Shown here one piece after another: positions 54,801 through 64,000 of a stretch of DNA of 64,000 nt. Location of the stretch: assembly GCA_903918315.1 (NCBI GenBank), contig CAIXEA010000152.1:1-64000 (forward strand), in the 5' to 3' direction. The notes below the pieces were generated by a model. The model was given only the letters and a program-made list of their open reading frames with translations. It made no database searches and was not told the DNA's origin. Numbering within the stretch: position 1 is the first letter of the stretch; every line of letters begins with the position of its first letter. The translations under genes were made by a program, and so were the position numbers. Source of the stretch: an uncultured Acetobacteraceae bacterium (GTDB lineage Bacteria; Pseudomonadota; Alphaproteobacteria; Acetobacterales; Acetobacteraceae).

Positions 54801-55493
54801 ACCGATGACGCGGCCCATTTCGTGCCGGCGGAAGCGGGCGGGTTCATGCTGCACGAAGGCAAGACGTTCCACCAATTTACCGATGTCTGGAAAACCCGTC
54901 CGCGCTACGCAGTGGCCGAGGCCGCCTTGCATGCCAGGCCATCGATCCTCTCGGCGGCGGGGCATTTCCGGCTCGCCTTCCGCGACATCGCGAGCGCCAC
55001 GAATGAGCGCACCATGATCGCCTGCATCGCCCCGCCCGGCACGGTGTTCGGCCATACCGCGCATGTGGAAAAACATCCCCACGGTCGGCCGGTTGCCCAT
55101 GCCCTGACCCTGTGCGCGCTGCTGAACAGCTTCCCCTTCGACTGGCTGGTGCGGCAAAAGGCAACAGCGCATCTGAGCCAGTTCATCGTCGGCAGCCTGC
55201 CCGTTCCGGATCTGACGGACGCGCTGAGCCAGCAACTGGCCGAGAGCGCCCGCCGCCTGTGTTCCAATCATGCCGGCTATGCCGACCTGTGGTCAGCGGA
55301 GGCGCAGCCGGCGGGCTGGCCGATCATGCCGGAGGAAAGGGTGCGTTGGCGGCACCGCGCCGCGATCGATGCGACGATCGCCCATGCCTACGGCCTTGAT
55401 CGGCGGCAATACGCGCATGTGCTGGCCAGTTTCAGTCACCGAAGCTTTCCGGATGCGGTGGGATTATGCCTCACCGCGTTTGATCACCGATAA
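51804..55493 (+). CDS. large N6-adenine DNA methyltransferase (Eco57I/DrmMI-like)
   Basis: A 1,229-residue methyltransferase from the ATG at 51804. SAM motif I is D486[13 protein letters not shown], followed by [20 protein letters not shown] and the catalytic N761PPW. The long N-terminal region contains [28 protein letters not shown], the typical lead-in to this domain. The C-terminal third ([16 protein letters not shown] and [11 protein letters not shown]) resembles target-recognition parts of Type IIG/BREX PglX-like enzymes. No obvious PD-(D/E)xK nuclease is visible, so the enzyme alone looks like a methylase. It is coupled to the SNF2 helicase gene. Confidence 0.88.
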   Translation: [1229 protein letters not shown]

Positions 55494-55783
55494 CGGCACC
55501 GTTCGAGATAGTGGTGCCTGATCGAGCGTTCGCGTTCGACGGCTTCATAGGGCGCGCCGCGGCACCATTCATAATGGGCCCGCCAATCCGAGTTCCACCG
55601 CGCTCCGCCCATTCCCTCGGCGCAAAAGCGCTGCGAATAACCGAAACGGGCCTGATCGACGGCGGAACGTGCGTAATCGCGGCAGAAATCGGGAGGCGCC
55701 GCCTGAACCGAGGTTGCCAGCAGGGCCCCCAGCATGGCGCCAGCCAATGATGTTATAATCGCTTTACGCAACGTCCCCTCCAT
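55484..55783 (-). CDS. small secreted cysteine-containing protein of unknown function
   Basis: A 99-residue protein with a signal peptide (KAIITSLAGAMLGALLATSVQA) and a mature part bearing four cysteines (PPDFCRDYARS, QRFCAEGMGG, YEWCRGAPY, LERCRYR) in a pattern that suggests two disulfides. The R-x-Y-x-E-W-C element is seen in small hypothetical proteins of this group, but I know of no function. I use the ATG at 55783; the frame is open further upstream. It overlaps the 3' end of the convergent methyltransferase gene by ten bases. Confidence 0.7.
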   Translation of the reverse strand: MEGTLRKAIITSLAGAMLGALLATSVQAAPPDFCRDYARSAVDQARFGYSQRFCAEGMGGARWNSDWRAHYEWCRGAPYEAVERERSIRHHYLERCRYR

Positions 55784-55846
55784 GCTTCGGCAGACCAGCA
55801 TAGTCGCAGACCCGGGCGCGCCGATGCAAGGAGGTTGCCGCATGTT

Positions 55847-56638
55847 TTACCGCCAGGTGAAACAAGCCTTCTCCACCCATCCGATCATCCAGGCGATGGT
55901 GAGGCCGAGACCGGATAAAACGACAATACCAGCCAGGAGATTATCCGTATCGTACAGATTGCCCGCCGACAGAACGAAGGCGCCGATGCCTCGTTCCGCA
56001 CCAATCATTTCGGCCGCAACCAGTAACACGATGGCGATCGAGGTCGTCACCCGGAAGCCGCTGAGAATGGCGGGCAACGCGCCGGGCAGCACGATGGATC
56101 GCACGATGGCGGCGGTGGACAGGCCGAAGCTTTGCCCCATGCGGATCAATCCGCGGGGCACATTATCCACGCCGCCAGCGGTCGCGATCACGGTTGGGAA
56201 AAAGACTCCGAAGGCGAGGGTGGCGATTTTCGACCCCTCCCCGATCCCGAACCAGATGATGAACAAGGGCACGAGCGCGATTTTGGGAATGGGAAACAAC
56301 GCTGCCACCACCGCCATGCCAGAGGACCGCACGGCAGACCAGAGACCCACGGCCAATCCCATTCCGACCCCAAAGAGCGTGCCGGTGATCCAGCCGATGG
56401 CGAGCCGCGCCAGCGACGCCGAAAGATGCCGCCAGAGCTCCCCGCTGAGGGTGAGGTGCCAAAGGGCGCGGATGATCGCCACCGGCGGCGGCAGAAAAAG
56501 CGATTTGATCCACCCGGCCGAAGCGCCGGCCTGCCACAACGCCAGCAGGCCCAGCAGCGTCGCGGCCCCGGCCCAGGCGCGGTCCCGCGGCGCGAACCCG
56601 CCGGCGCGAAAGCGGACGGGCCCATCAAGCCGGGGCAT
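55847..56638 (-). CDS. ABC transporter permease, NitT/TauT (SsuC) family
   Basis: A 263-residue membrane protein from the ATG at 56638, overlapping the upstream ATPase gene by 14 bases. Six helices are predicted, and the cytoplasmic EAA-type loop is seen at AEMIGAERGIGAFVLSAG. FFPTVIATAGGVDNVPRGLIRMGQSFG is the family hallmark. It forms the inner-membrane channel of the importer encoded with the two upstream genes. The ligand is unknown; sulfonates, nitrate, nitriles and aromatic acids are used by relatives. Confidence 0.9.
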   Translation of the reverse strand: MPRLDGPVRFRAGGFAPRDRAWAGAATLLGLLALWQAGASAGWIKSLFLPPPVAIIRALWHLTLSGELWRHLSASLARLAIGWITGTLFGVGMGLAVGLWSAVRSSGMAVVAALFPIPKIALVPLFIIWFGIGEGSKIATLAFGVFFPTVIATAGGVDNVPRGLIRMGQSFGLSTAAIVRSIVLPGALPAILSGFRVTTSIAIVLLVAAEMIGAERGIGAFVLSAGNLYDTDNLLAGIVVLSGLGLTIAWMIGWVEKACFTWR

Positions 56639-57404
56639 TGAGCCGCTCCCGCTCCGCCGCGGCCGCATCCGCGCGGATCATGGTCCAGAGGTCTTGTTCG
56701 ATCGCCCGCAGGTCCGGGTCCCGCGCCGACCGCTCCGCCAGCGGCCGTTGGATGCGAATGATCGCCGCCACCCGCCCCGGTCGGCGGGAAAGCACGACGA
56801 TTTGCTGCCCCAGGCGAACGGCTTCGGCCAGGTTATGGGTGACATAGATGGTGGTCGTGCTGGCGCGGGCGATGATGGATGCGAACTCATCGAGCAGCAG
56901 GTCGCGGGTCTGGGCATCGAGGGCGGATAAGGGCTCATCCAACAGCAGGCAGGCCGGCCGCACCGCGAGGGCGCGCGCGATTCCCACCCGCTGGCGCATC
57001 CCGCCCGAGAGCTGGCGCGGCCAGGCATTGGCGAATTCGGTCAGGCCGGTGACCGCGAGGACTTCGGCGATGCGTTCCGCGCGTTGAGGCCGGGAGAGTC
57101 GCGCTGCCAGCACCAGGTCGATGTTGCCGGCGACGCTGCGCCAGGGAAGGAGGGAAAAATCCTGGAACACATAGGTTAGCGGATTGAGGCAGTCCTCGGC
57201 CACCTCACCCTCGATCACCACCGTCCCGGCCGTGGGTGCCAGCATGCCGCCGATGATGCCGAGCAGGGTCGATTTGCCACAGCCGGAGGGGCCGACCAGT
57301 ACCAGCACCTCCCCGGGTTCGGCGGTCAGGGAGAGCGCATTGAGGACCGTCATACCCCCGTAGGCATGACCGACGCTGTCCAGGATCAGGCGCAGACCGG
57401 TCAT
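56625..57404 (-). CDS. ABC transporter ATP-binding protein, SsuB/TauB family
   Basis: A 259-residue ATPase. Walker A VGPSGCGKSTLL, the Q-loop TYVFQDFSLLPWRSV, signature LSGGMRQRVGIARAL, Walker B LLLDEPLSALDAQTRD and the switch histidine in YVTHNLAEAV are all present. It powers the SsuC-type permease. It overlaps the binding-protein gene by four bases (ATGA) and the permease gene by 14, so the three are one coupled operon. Confidence 0.93.
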   Translation of the reverse strand: MTGLRLILDSVGHAYGGMTVLNALSLTAEPGEVLVLVGPSGCGKSTLLGIIGGMLAPTAGTVVIEGEVAEDCLNPLTYVFQDFSLLPWRSVAGNIDLVLAARLSRPQRAERIAEVLAVTGLTEFANAWPRQLSGGMRQRVGIARALAVRPACLLLDEPLSALDAQTRDLLLDEFASIIARASTTTIYVTHNLAEAVRLGQQIVVLSRRPGRVAAIIRIQRPLAERSARDPDLRAIEQDLWTMIRADAAAAERERLNAPA

Positions 57405-58414
57405 CGTACCGGCAGGAACCGGGTGTCGAGCATGGATTTCGGATCCCCCTCGCCTTTGACGAGCCCCTGCTCCTTGAACCAGCGCACCTGATCGAGGACA
57501 TCGGCCACGTCGAGCGCGCCGCCCTCGTCGTAATAGCCGACACCGTTGAGGATCTTATTCCGCGCGTCCGGGTCGCCGGTGAAGACGTATTTCGTGATCA
57601 GGCTGATGGCCGCGTCGGTGCTGGCGTCCACAATGGGCTTGCCTTGCGCGTCCAGACGCAGGAAGGCGGCGCGGTAATCGGCCACGCCGCGCTGGTAGGC
57701 CTTGGCGAAACGCCGGAGCAGATCGGGTTTGGTGCCGATCATCGCTGGGGTCGTGAAGACGGCGGTGATCTGGTAGGGCACCACGTCCCCGGCCCAGCCC
57801 AGAATATGGGCCTGCCCGGAGGCCGCCAGCGGCTTGGCCTGGGACGCGATGGCGATCGTCGCATCCACCTGCCCGGTGCTGACGGCGGCGGCCATGTTGG
57901 AGATCTGCTGCAATGGCCGCAGCGTCAGGGATTTGACGTCGAAGCCTTTGGCTTCGGCGATGCGGCCCGCCATGTAGTGGAAGGATGACCCGTACTGCGT
58001 GATGGCGAAGCTGTGCCCGCCGAGCTTGGCGATATCGGTCATGCCGGCGTCATAGGCGGCGTTGGACGCGAGGATGGCCGAACCCTCGTAGCCTTTCTGC
58101 TCATGCAGGGCGCCGCCGATAACCTTCAGCGTACCCTTTTCGGCGAGGTTGAAGAACCCGCCGGTCAGCGCGGTGACCCCGACATCGACATCCCCCGACA
58201 CCGCCGCCGCGGCGATGGGCTGAGCGGCTTCGAAGAACCGGAAGGTGAGATCGATGCCTTCGTCGCGGAAATAGCCGCTTTCCTGCGCCATGTAGAATGG
58301 CGCGGGGGAGAGCGTGTGGAGCAGGCCGAGGCGCAGTGGCTCCGCGGCCTCGGCGGTGAGGGGCAGGCAGAGCAGGCCGGGCAGCAGCCAACGGCGGGCG
58401 AACCAGTCAGGCAT
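57401..58414 (-). CDS. ABC transporter substrate-binding protein, NitT/TauT (SsuA) family
   Basis: A 337-residue periplasmic protein from the ATG at 58414 (MPDWFARRWLLPGLLCLPLTAEA signal peptide). The mature start LRLGLLHTLSPAPFYMAQESGYF is the canonical SsuA/TauA/THI5 lead. The frame extends to 58477 but that would spoil the signal peptide. It presents the ligand to the following ATPase-permease pair. A second NitT/TauT-type binding protein lies at the other end of the window (283-1281) without partners. Confidence 0.9.
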   Translation of the reverse strand: MPDWFARRWLLPGLLCLPLTAEAAEPLRLGLLHTLSPAPFYMAQESGYFRDEGIDLTFRFFEAAQPIAAAAVSGDVDVGVTALTGGFFNLAEKGTLKVIGGALHEQKGYEGSAILASNAAYDAGMTDIAKLGGHSFAITQYGSSFHYMAGRIAEAKGFDVKSLTLRPLQQISNMAAAVSTGQVDATIAIASQAKPLAASGQAHILGWAGDVVPYQITAVFTTPAMIGTKPDLLRRFAKAYQRGVADYRAAFLRLDAQGKPIVDASTDAAISLITKYVFTGDPDARNKILNGVGYYDEGGALDVADVLDQVRWFKEQGLVKGEGDPKSMLDTRFLPVR

Positions 58415-58612
58415 CAATGGCTTCCAATCCCAGGATCGATCGTCGAACATGGGACAGGTCGCCGCGGCGCGGGTCAAGCGGGTGTACCGCCGGGCAAGCG
58501 ATCGGATCCAACAGATGATCGTTTACCGGCCCCGGCAACGCAGCGGCCCGCGCGGCCATCCGCTGACCGAGGTCAAGGGATGCAACCGCGACGGGCCACC
58601 GGTCAGGCCTGG

Positions 58613-58834
58613 TTACTTTTGTGAGGCGCTGTGAGCGTCGACGGTCTTCTTCTGGGCGATGTCGCTGTGCTCATGCGCCTTCGTGGCGCTCTTTTTGGCG
58701 TCCTCGGCCTTGCCAGTGACATGGGCATGCGCGGCTTCGTGATGGAGATTCGCCGCGGCAACGTGGGAAGCAGCGGCCGCGTGATGCGTGGCAACGGCCG
58801 GATGCGTCATCGTGTTGGTACTGGACATGGACAT
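58613..58834 (-). CDS. small histidine/alanine-rich protein
   Basis: A 73-residue protein from the ATG at 58834 with AAGGA upstream. It is a low-complexity helix rich in H, A and K with repeated H-x-A-A units (THHAAAASHVAAANLHHEAAHAH). Similar short proteins occur in many proteobacteria and are often stress-linked, perhaps metal-binding; no function is proven. It stands alone between the importer operon and the deaminase gene. Confidence 0.65.
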   Translation of the reverse strand: MSMSSTNTMTHPAVATHHAAAASHVAAANLHHEAAHAHVTGKAEDAKKSATKAHEHSDIAQKKTVDAHSASQK

Positions 58835-58993
58835 GGTCCTTCTGTGCGAAGCCCGTGACCTGGGCGGACCTCCATCCCGCCGCCACCCGACGCAGCGTCG
58901 ACGTGGTGACCGGACGGAGCCCACCAGCTGGGACTCTGCGACCGGACCTTAGGGGCGATGAGGACGGCGGCGGCAGCGGCGGAATATACGCAG

Positions 58994-59036
58994 CCGCGAT
59001 CCTAGCAGCGCACCGAAGGCGCTGCTAGGATCGCGG
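58994..59036. terminator. perfect 18-bp hairpin overlapping the deaminase stop codon
   Basis: CCGCGATCCTAGCAGCGC (58994-59011) pairs perfectly with GCGCTGCTAGGATCGCGG (59019-59036) around a 7-base loop. The deaminase stop codon (complement of 59025-59027) is inside the right arm. No T-run follows in the leftward direction, so it may be a terminator or an mRNA 3'-end stabiliser. Confidence 0.65.
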
Positions 59037-60542
59037 GGTCAGATGCCCGGCCAGGGGCCGCAGGGCGAGCTCTTCCATCGTGAGATAGGCGGGATAGATT
59101 ACATCGACCATCGGCCGCGCCTCATTCGATGGGTCGAACCAGTCGCGGGCCCGGCCGCCCGCGTCCTTGCGCCGCCCCTTTTGAAAAATATCCTGATAGC
59201 GTGCGGGGGAAATACCCAGGAACGGCTTGAATTCGACCCGATTGGTGCTGTCGCCTTCCACTTCGATTTCGTTGGCATGCAGGCGTTTGGCCATGCTTTT
59301 GGGGTAGGGCTCGATATAGACGACCCGCCGGATCCCAGCCGCCAGAATATGTTTGGTGCAGTTATGACAGGGGAAGGTGGTGGAATAGAGCACGCCATCC
59401 TTGATGCTGCGCCCGAGCCGCGCGGCATCGCAAATCGCGTGCATCTCGGCATGCACGACGCGGCCATATTCGGTCAGGTCGAGGATGGATGCGTTGGCCA
59501 GGACGCTTTTCTTCTCGGTCAGATTTTGTACTATATCCGACACGGACCCATGCGCCAGCGCCTTGTCGGACAGCATGCCGTCGTCGCTCAGCCGCTGGAA
59601 CAGGTCACGCAGGACCTCCCTTATTTCGGCGGTGTTCGGATCGTGGCCCAGTTTGACATCGCGAAAATCGGGCTCCTCCGAATCCCAGTAGGCGCCACCG
59701 AATGCTTTCGGAACTTCGTTGCACCCCTGGACGATCAGTTCGCCACCCGGGGAAAAAACCGCCGCGCCGACCTGCCGGGACAGGTCGGTTGACCGCAACG
59801 CGGCCGAAGCCGCTGCATACATGCCCAGTTCGTCGCGGGAGGGTCCGATATCCACGCGGCCAAAAAATGCCTGGATGAAGCGCCCGAGCTGCGCCTGCAT
59901 CGCGGTGCGGTTCAACCCATCGATGAAGACGTCGCCGAGATGGAACGTGTCACGCAGCTGCTGGCCGAACTCCCGATCGACTTCGCTGGCATCGGTTTCG
60001 ATCAGGTCCTCCGCCTTCTCGGCCAGGGCAATGGTCCGCGTCGTGGGGGACATGGTGCGGCGAAGCTGTTCCTGCAACAAAGCCCGGCGTTCCTCACGCG
60101 GGCCGTAGGCGGACACCAGGATGAACTGCTTGCCGTAAATCTGGCGCAGAAACGCGACTTCCTCCGGCCGTTTGAGCTGACGGATAACATAGGCAATGTT
60201 TTCGGCCGGCGTTCCCACATCGCCCGACTCACCCTGGCGCCGCGATCGAATGGCCTTCACCGCCACACGGGCCAGCGCGGCGGCGTCGCCGGTCTGACGC
60301 CGGATCGCATTGCCATATTTCATTTTCGAATCGGCCTCGGCGAAAAAATCGCCCTCCAGGATCGGAAGACCAGTCGAAATCGCAACCATTTCCTCGGTCA
60401 GCCGAATGGAGACCGGCCGATACCCCACGCGCGCCAAAGCGTCATTCAGCGCCTGCGTCATCGCGTCCATATCGACGCCGATGGGACCGGCAATGCCAAT
60501 GAAGAGCTCCGGCCGGGCAATCGGCGATAAGATTTCGGGCAT
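59025..60542 (-). CDS. anti-phage dCTP/dCMP deaminase
   Basis: A 505-residue two-domain protein from the ATG at 60542. The N-terminal domain is P-loop-like (FIGIAGPIGVDMDAM, residues ~14-28) but lacks the Walker lysine. The C-terminal domain is a deoxycytidylate deaminase with zinc ligands H364 and E366 in RVVHAEMHAICD and C392/C395 in TFPCHNCTK. Proteins of this architecture deplete dCTP during phage infection. The start is uncertain because the frame opens to 60614, and no clear ribosome site was found. It is divergent from the ABC-F gene, and a perfect hairpin covers its stop codon. Confidence 0.88.
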   Translation of the reverse strand: MPEILSPIARPELFIGIAGPIGVDMDAMTQALNDALARVGYRPVSIRLTEEMVAISTGLPILEGDFFAEADSKMKYGNAIRRQTGDAAALARVAVKAIRSRRQGESGDVGTPAENIAYVIRQLKRPEEVAFLRQIYGKQFILVSAYGPREERRALLQEQLRRTMSPTTRTIALAEKAEDLIETDASEVDREFGQQLRDTFHLGDVFIDGLNRTAMQAQLGRFIQAFFGRVDIGPSRDELGMYAAASAALRSTDLSRQVGAAVFSPGGELIVQGCNEVPKAFGGAYWDSEEPDFRDVKLGHDPNTAEIREVLRDLFQRLSDDGMLSDKALAHGSVSDIVQNLTEKKSVLANASILDLTEYGRVVHAEMHAICDAARLGRSIKDGVLYSTTFPCHNCTKHILAAGIRRVVYIEPYPKSMAKRLHANEIEVEGDSTNRVEFKPFLGISPARYQDIFQKGRRKDAGGRARDWFDPSNEARPMVDVIYPAYLTMEELALRPLAGHLTPRS

Positions 60543-60667
60543 TCGAGGATGACTGCTTCCATGATGGTGCACACAGTTCACCGTACCGTCGCGGAGTCGC
60601 CAAAGCGAGGGCAAAGAGTCACGCCACGGGCTGACCTTTCCCCGCGGGACGTGCTAACCCCCCGCGC

Positions 60668-62479
<1,812 letters not shown>

Positions 62480-62487
62480 GGTTCGAG

Positions 62488-62518
62488 CGGCGGCTTTGCA
62501 CGGACGCGTCAGCCGCCG
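62488..62518. terminator. hairpin between convergent genes
   Basis: CGGCGGCT (62488-62495) and AGCCGCCG (62511-62518) form a perfect 8-bp stem with a 15-base loop between the ABC-F gene and the convergent flavoenzyme gene, whose stop codon begins inside it. Confidence 0.5.
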
Positions 62519-63330
62519 GCGATCCGTCCAACGCCCTCCAAAATCCGCTCCAGGTCATCCACTTCACGGTCATTCGGTTCCACCAGCACGTGCCCGACGC
62601 CCAGGGCCGCGTAATCCGCCAGTCGCGTCTTCAATTCCGCCGTGTCCAGCCCATCCCAGCGGATGCGCATGGAGATGGCGAAGTCCGGCTCGGGCCGGGC
62701 CTTGCGGAGGCGTTCGACAATCGGGGCGATCTCAGCCGGTGACTGGCGGCTGCCGTGCCAGCCTTGCAGGCCCAGCGCGCGCTTGATCTGGCGCTCCGCC
62801 GTGCCGCCGATCCAAATGGGGATCGGGTGGGATGGCCGGGGCAGCATGCGCATGTTTTCGATTTTCGCGTCGATGAAATTTGATTCGAACGTGACAGGAT
62901 CATTGTTCCACACCGCCTGCATCATCGCGATGCCTTCATCCATGCGCCGGCCGCGTTCCCGGAACGGGACCCCGAGGGCGGCGAATTCCGGCTCCAGCCA
63001 GCCCACCCCGGCCCCCAGAATGAGGCGCCCGGCTGAGAGCTCCTGCAAAGTGCCGAGCTCTTTCGCCAAAGGCAGCGGGTGGCGCATGGGCAATACGAGG
63101 ACGGAGGTCCCGAGCCGCACCCGGCGGGTGACGGCGGCGACCCAGCTGAGCACGACCACGGGATCATAAAAGACCGGTGTCGGCGGATAGGGCGCGTCCT
63201 TGGGAACGATGATGTGCTCGCTGACCCAGACATCCGCGAGGCCCAGGGCCTCCGCCCGCATGGCATGACGCAGGATGCGGTCGGGGGACGATTGCTGACC
63301 GGCCTGCGGCAGATGAATACCGAGTTGCAT
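62509..63330 (-). CDS. LLM-class (luciferase-like) flavin-dependent oxidoreductase
   Basis: A 273-residue bacterial-luciferase-fold protein. The N-terminus MQLGIHLPQAGQ, then AEALGLADVWVSEHIIVP, the barrel strand RLGTSVLVLPMRHPLPLAKELGTLQELSAGRLILGAG (the pieces at residues ~70-110), and PIWIGGTAERQIKRAL are typical of the F420/FMN-dependent LLM group. The reaction is unknown. It ends in a hairpin shared with the convergent ABC-F gene and is divergent from the NYN-domain gene at the window edge. Confidence 0.88.
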   Translation of the reverse strand: MQLGIHLPQAGQQSSPDRILRHAMRAEALGLADVWVSEHIIVPKDAPYPPTPVFYDPVVVLSWVAAVTRRVRLGTSVLVLPMRHPLPLAKELGTLQELSAGRLILGAGVGWLEPEFAALGVPFRERGRRMDEGIAMMQAVWNNDPVTFESNFIDAKIENMRMLPRPSHPIPIWIGGTAERQIKRALGLQGWHGSRQSPAEIAPIVERLRKARPEPDFAISMRIRWDGLDTAELKTRLADYAALGVGHVLVEPNDREVDDLERILEGVGRIAGG

Positions 63331-63498
63331 GAAGCTGTCTCCAATGAAAATAGAAGGGTATTACCCCAGCAATTGCCTGCTGACGCAATCTATTGTGTTG
63401 CGCCCTCTTGAATGAACGCTACGCGGAGCCCAATGATGTTGTGCAACGTCACATGATTGCCACGTTTTCTTTCGCTACGTTCAAAAAGGACTGTTCCC

Positions 63499-64000
63499 TT
63501 GCCAGAAGCACCCATCCGTACGGCGTTGTTCGTCGATTTCGACCAGGTTTATGGTGGACTGTACCGCATTCGACCGGAAGCGGCGGAACGCTTCGCCACC
63601 CAGCCCGACAAATGGCTGCGCTTCTTCGAAGAAGGCCGCCATGTCGGCGGCTTCGACGACAATGAGGACCCGACTCAGCGGGTGATTCTGGTGCGGAAAT
63701 GCTACCTCAATCCCGTGGGTTCGGTGCGCAACTCCACCCCGGGCCCCTTCCGCAACGGCGTGCCGGGCCGCGACACGGCCGAAAGCTTCAGCAAATACCG
63801 GGCCTATTTCACCCGCGCCGCATTTTCGGTGGTGGACTGCCCGCCGCTGACCAGCCGCGGCAAGAACTCCGCCGATATCGTGATGGCGATGGATATCATC
63901 GACGCGCTGGGGCACAAAACGCATTTCGAGGAATTCATCATCCTCTCCGGCGACGCCGATTTCACGCCGGTGCTGCTGCGGCTGCGGGAGCATGACCGCG
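63499..64000 (+). CDS. NYN-domain (PIN-like) nuclease, 5' part
   Basis: The frame starts at a TTG (63499) with AAGGA upstream and is open to the window end, giving 167 residues. The NYN/LabA-type acidic motifs are visible: D in ALFVDFDQV, D in KNSADIVMAMDIID and D in LSGDADFTPVLLRL. NYN proteins are RNases related to PIN domains. The C-terminus is cut by the window edge, so any further domain is unseen. The promoter must lie in the 168-bp divergent gap, which is AT-richer than its surroundings. Confidence 0.85.
   Translation, partial: MPEAPIRTALFVDFDQVYGGLYRIRPEAAERFATQPDKWLRFFEEGRHVGGFDDNEDPTQRVILVRKCYLNPVGSVRNSTPGPFRNGVPGRDTAESFSKYRAYFTRAAFSVVDCPPLTSRGKNSADIVMAMDIIDALGHKTHFEEFIILSGDADFTPVLLRLREHDR

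Noticed and set aside
48781..55493. A complete DISARM or BREX system
   Set aside because: No DrmA, DrmB, DrmC, PglZ, BrxL or BrxC-like genes are present in the window, so only the helicase-methylase pair can be claimed.

Overview
The window is a high-GC chromosomal segment of an alphaproteobacterium, most likely Rhodospirillales and perhaps Acetobacteraceae-like. The call rests on the gene families: a thrC/M16-peptidase neighbourhood, a PpsR-type kinase/pyrophosphorylase, the DUF4743 Nudix protein, many periplasmic-binding-protein and TRAP transporters, and frequent GTG/TTG starts. No phage structural genes, IS elements or CRISPR array were seen.

Layout. 0.3-5.1 kb: a NitT/TauT-type binding protein divergent from four tandem TauD/TfdA-family dioxygenases. 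5.1-8.5 kb: an Atm1-type ABC exporter, a Nudix hydrolase and a NIPSNAP protein. 8.5-21.8 kb: a PAS-MCP-PilZ receptor, a feruloyl-CoA synthetase-like enzyme, an M16 peptidase, a secreted caspase-like protein, threonine synthase, a Tat-exported LivK-type binding protein, PpsR and a class III aminotransferase. 21.8-25.3 kb: divergent 'ligase-associated' DNA exonuclease and DEXH helicase, with no ligase beside them. 25.3-31.1 kb: a sarcosine/N-methyltryptophan oxidase-like flavoenzyme, a half-length DMT transporter, and a TRAP operon (dctP, a palindromic repeat, dctQ, dctM) with a 2-hydroxyacid dehydrogenase. 31.2 kb: tRNA-Leu(UAA).

31.4-41.2 kb mixes metabolism (fumarase/PcaB-superfamily lyase, RidA, MaoC-type hydratase, acyl-CoA carboxylase) with three toxin-antitoxin loci: Phd with a decayed VapC, an intact VapBC, and a BrnT toxin. 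BrnT overlaps a large MmeI-like Type IIG restriction-modification gene whose first ~40 residues look like the N-terminus of a BrnA antitoxin. 41.4-48.7 kb: a KorCAB-type 2-oxoacid:NADP oxidoreductase operon with a HAD enzyme and a CtBP-like dehydrogenase, then an SDR. 48.8-55.5 kb: a two-gene SNF2 helicase plus N6-adenine methyltransferase module resembling DISARM DrmD/DrmMI, without DrmABC; the helicase gene carries an in-frame palindromic insertion. 55.5-58.4 kb: an SsuABC/TauABC-like importer. 59-64 kb: a known-type anti-phage dCTP/dCMP deaminase, an ABC-F ATPase, an LLM flavoenzyme and the 5' end of a NYN nuclease.

Overall the segment combines uptake and breakdown of organic acids, aromatic or sulfonate-type compounds with a scattered defence repertoire. 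The best candidate for something new is the BrnT/BrnA-like-Type IIG chimera at 37.3-41.2 kb; the SNF2-methylase pair is second.
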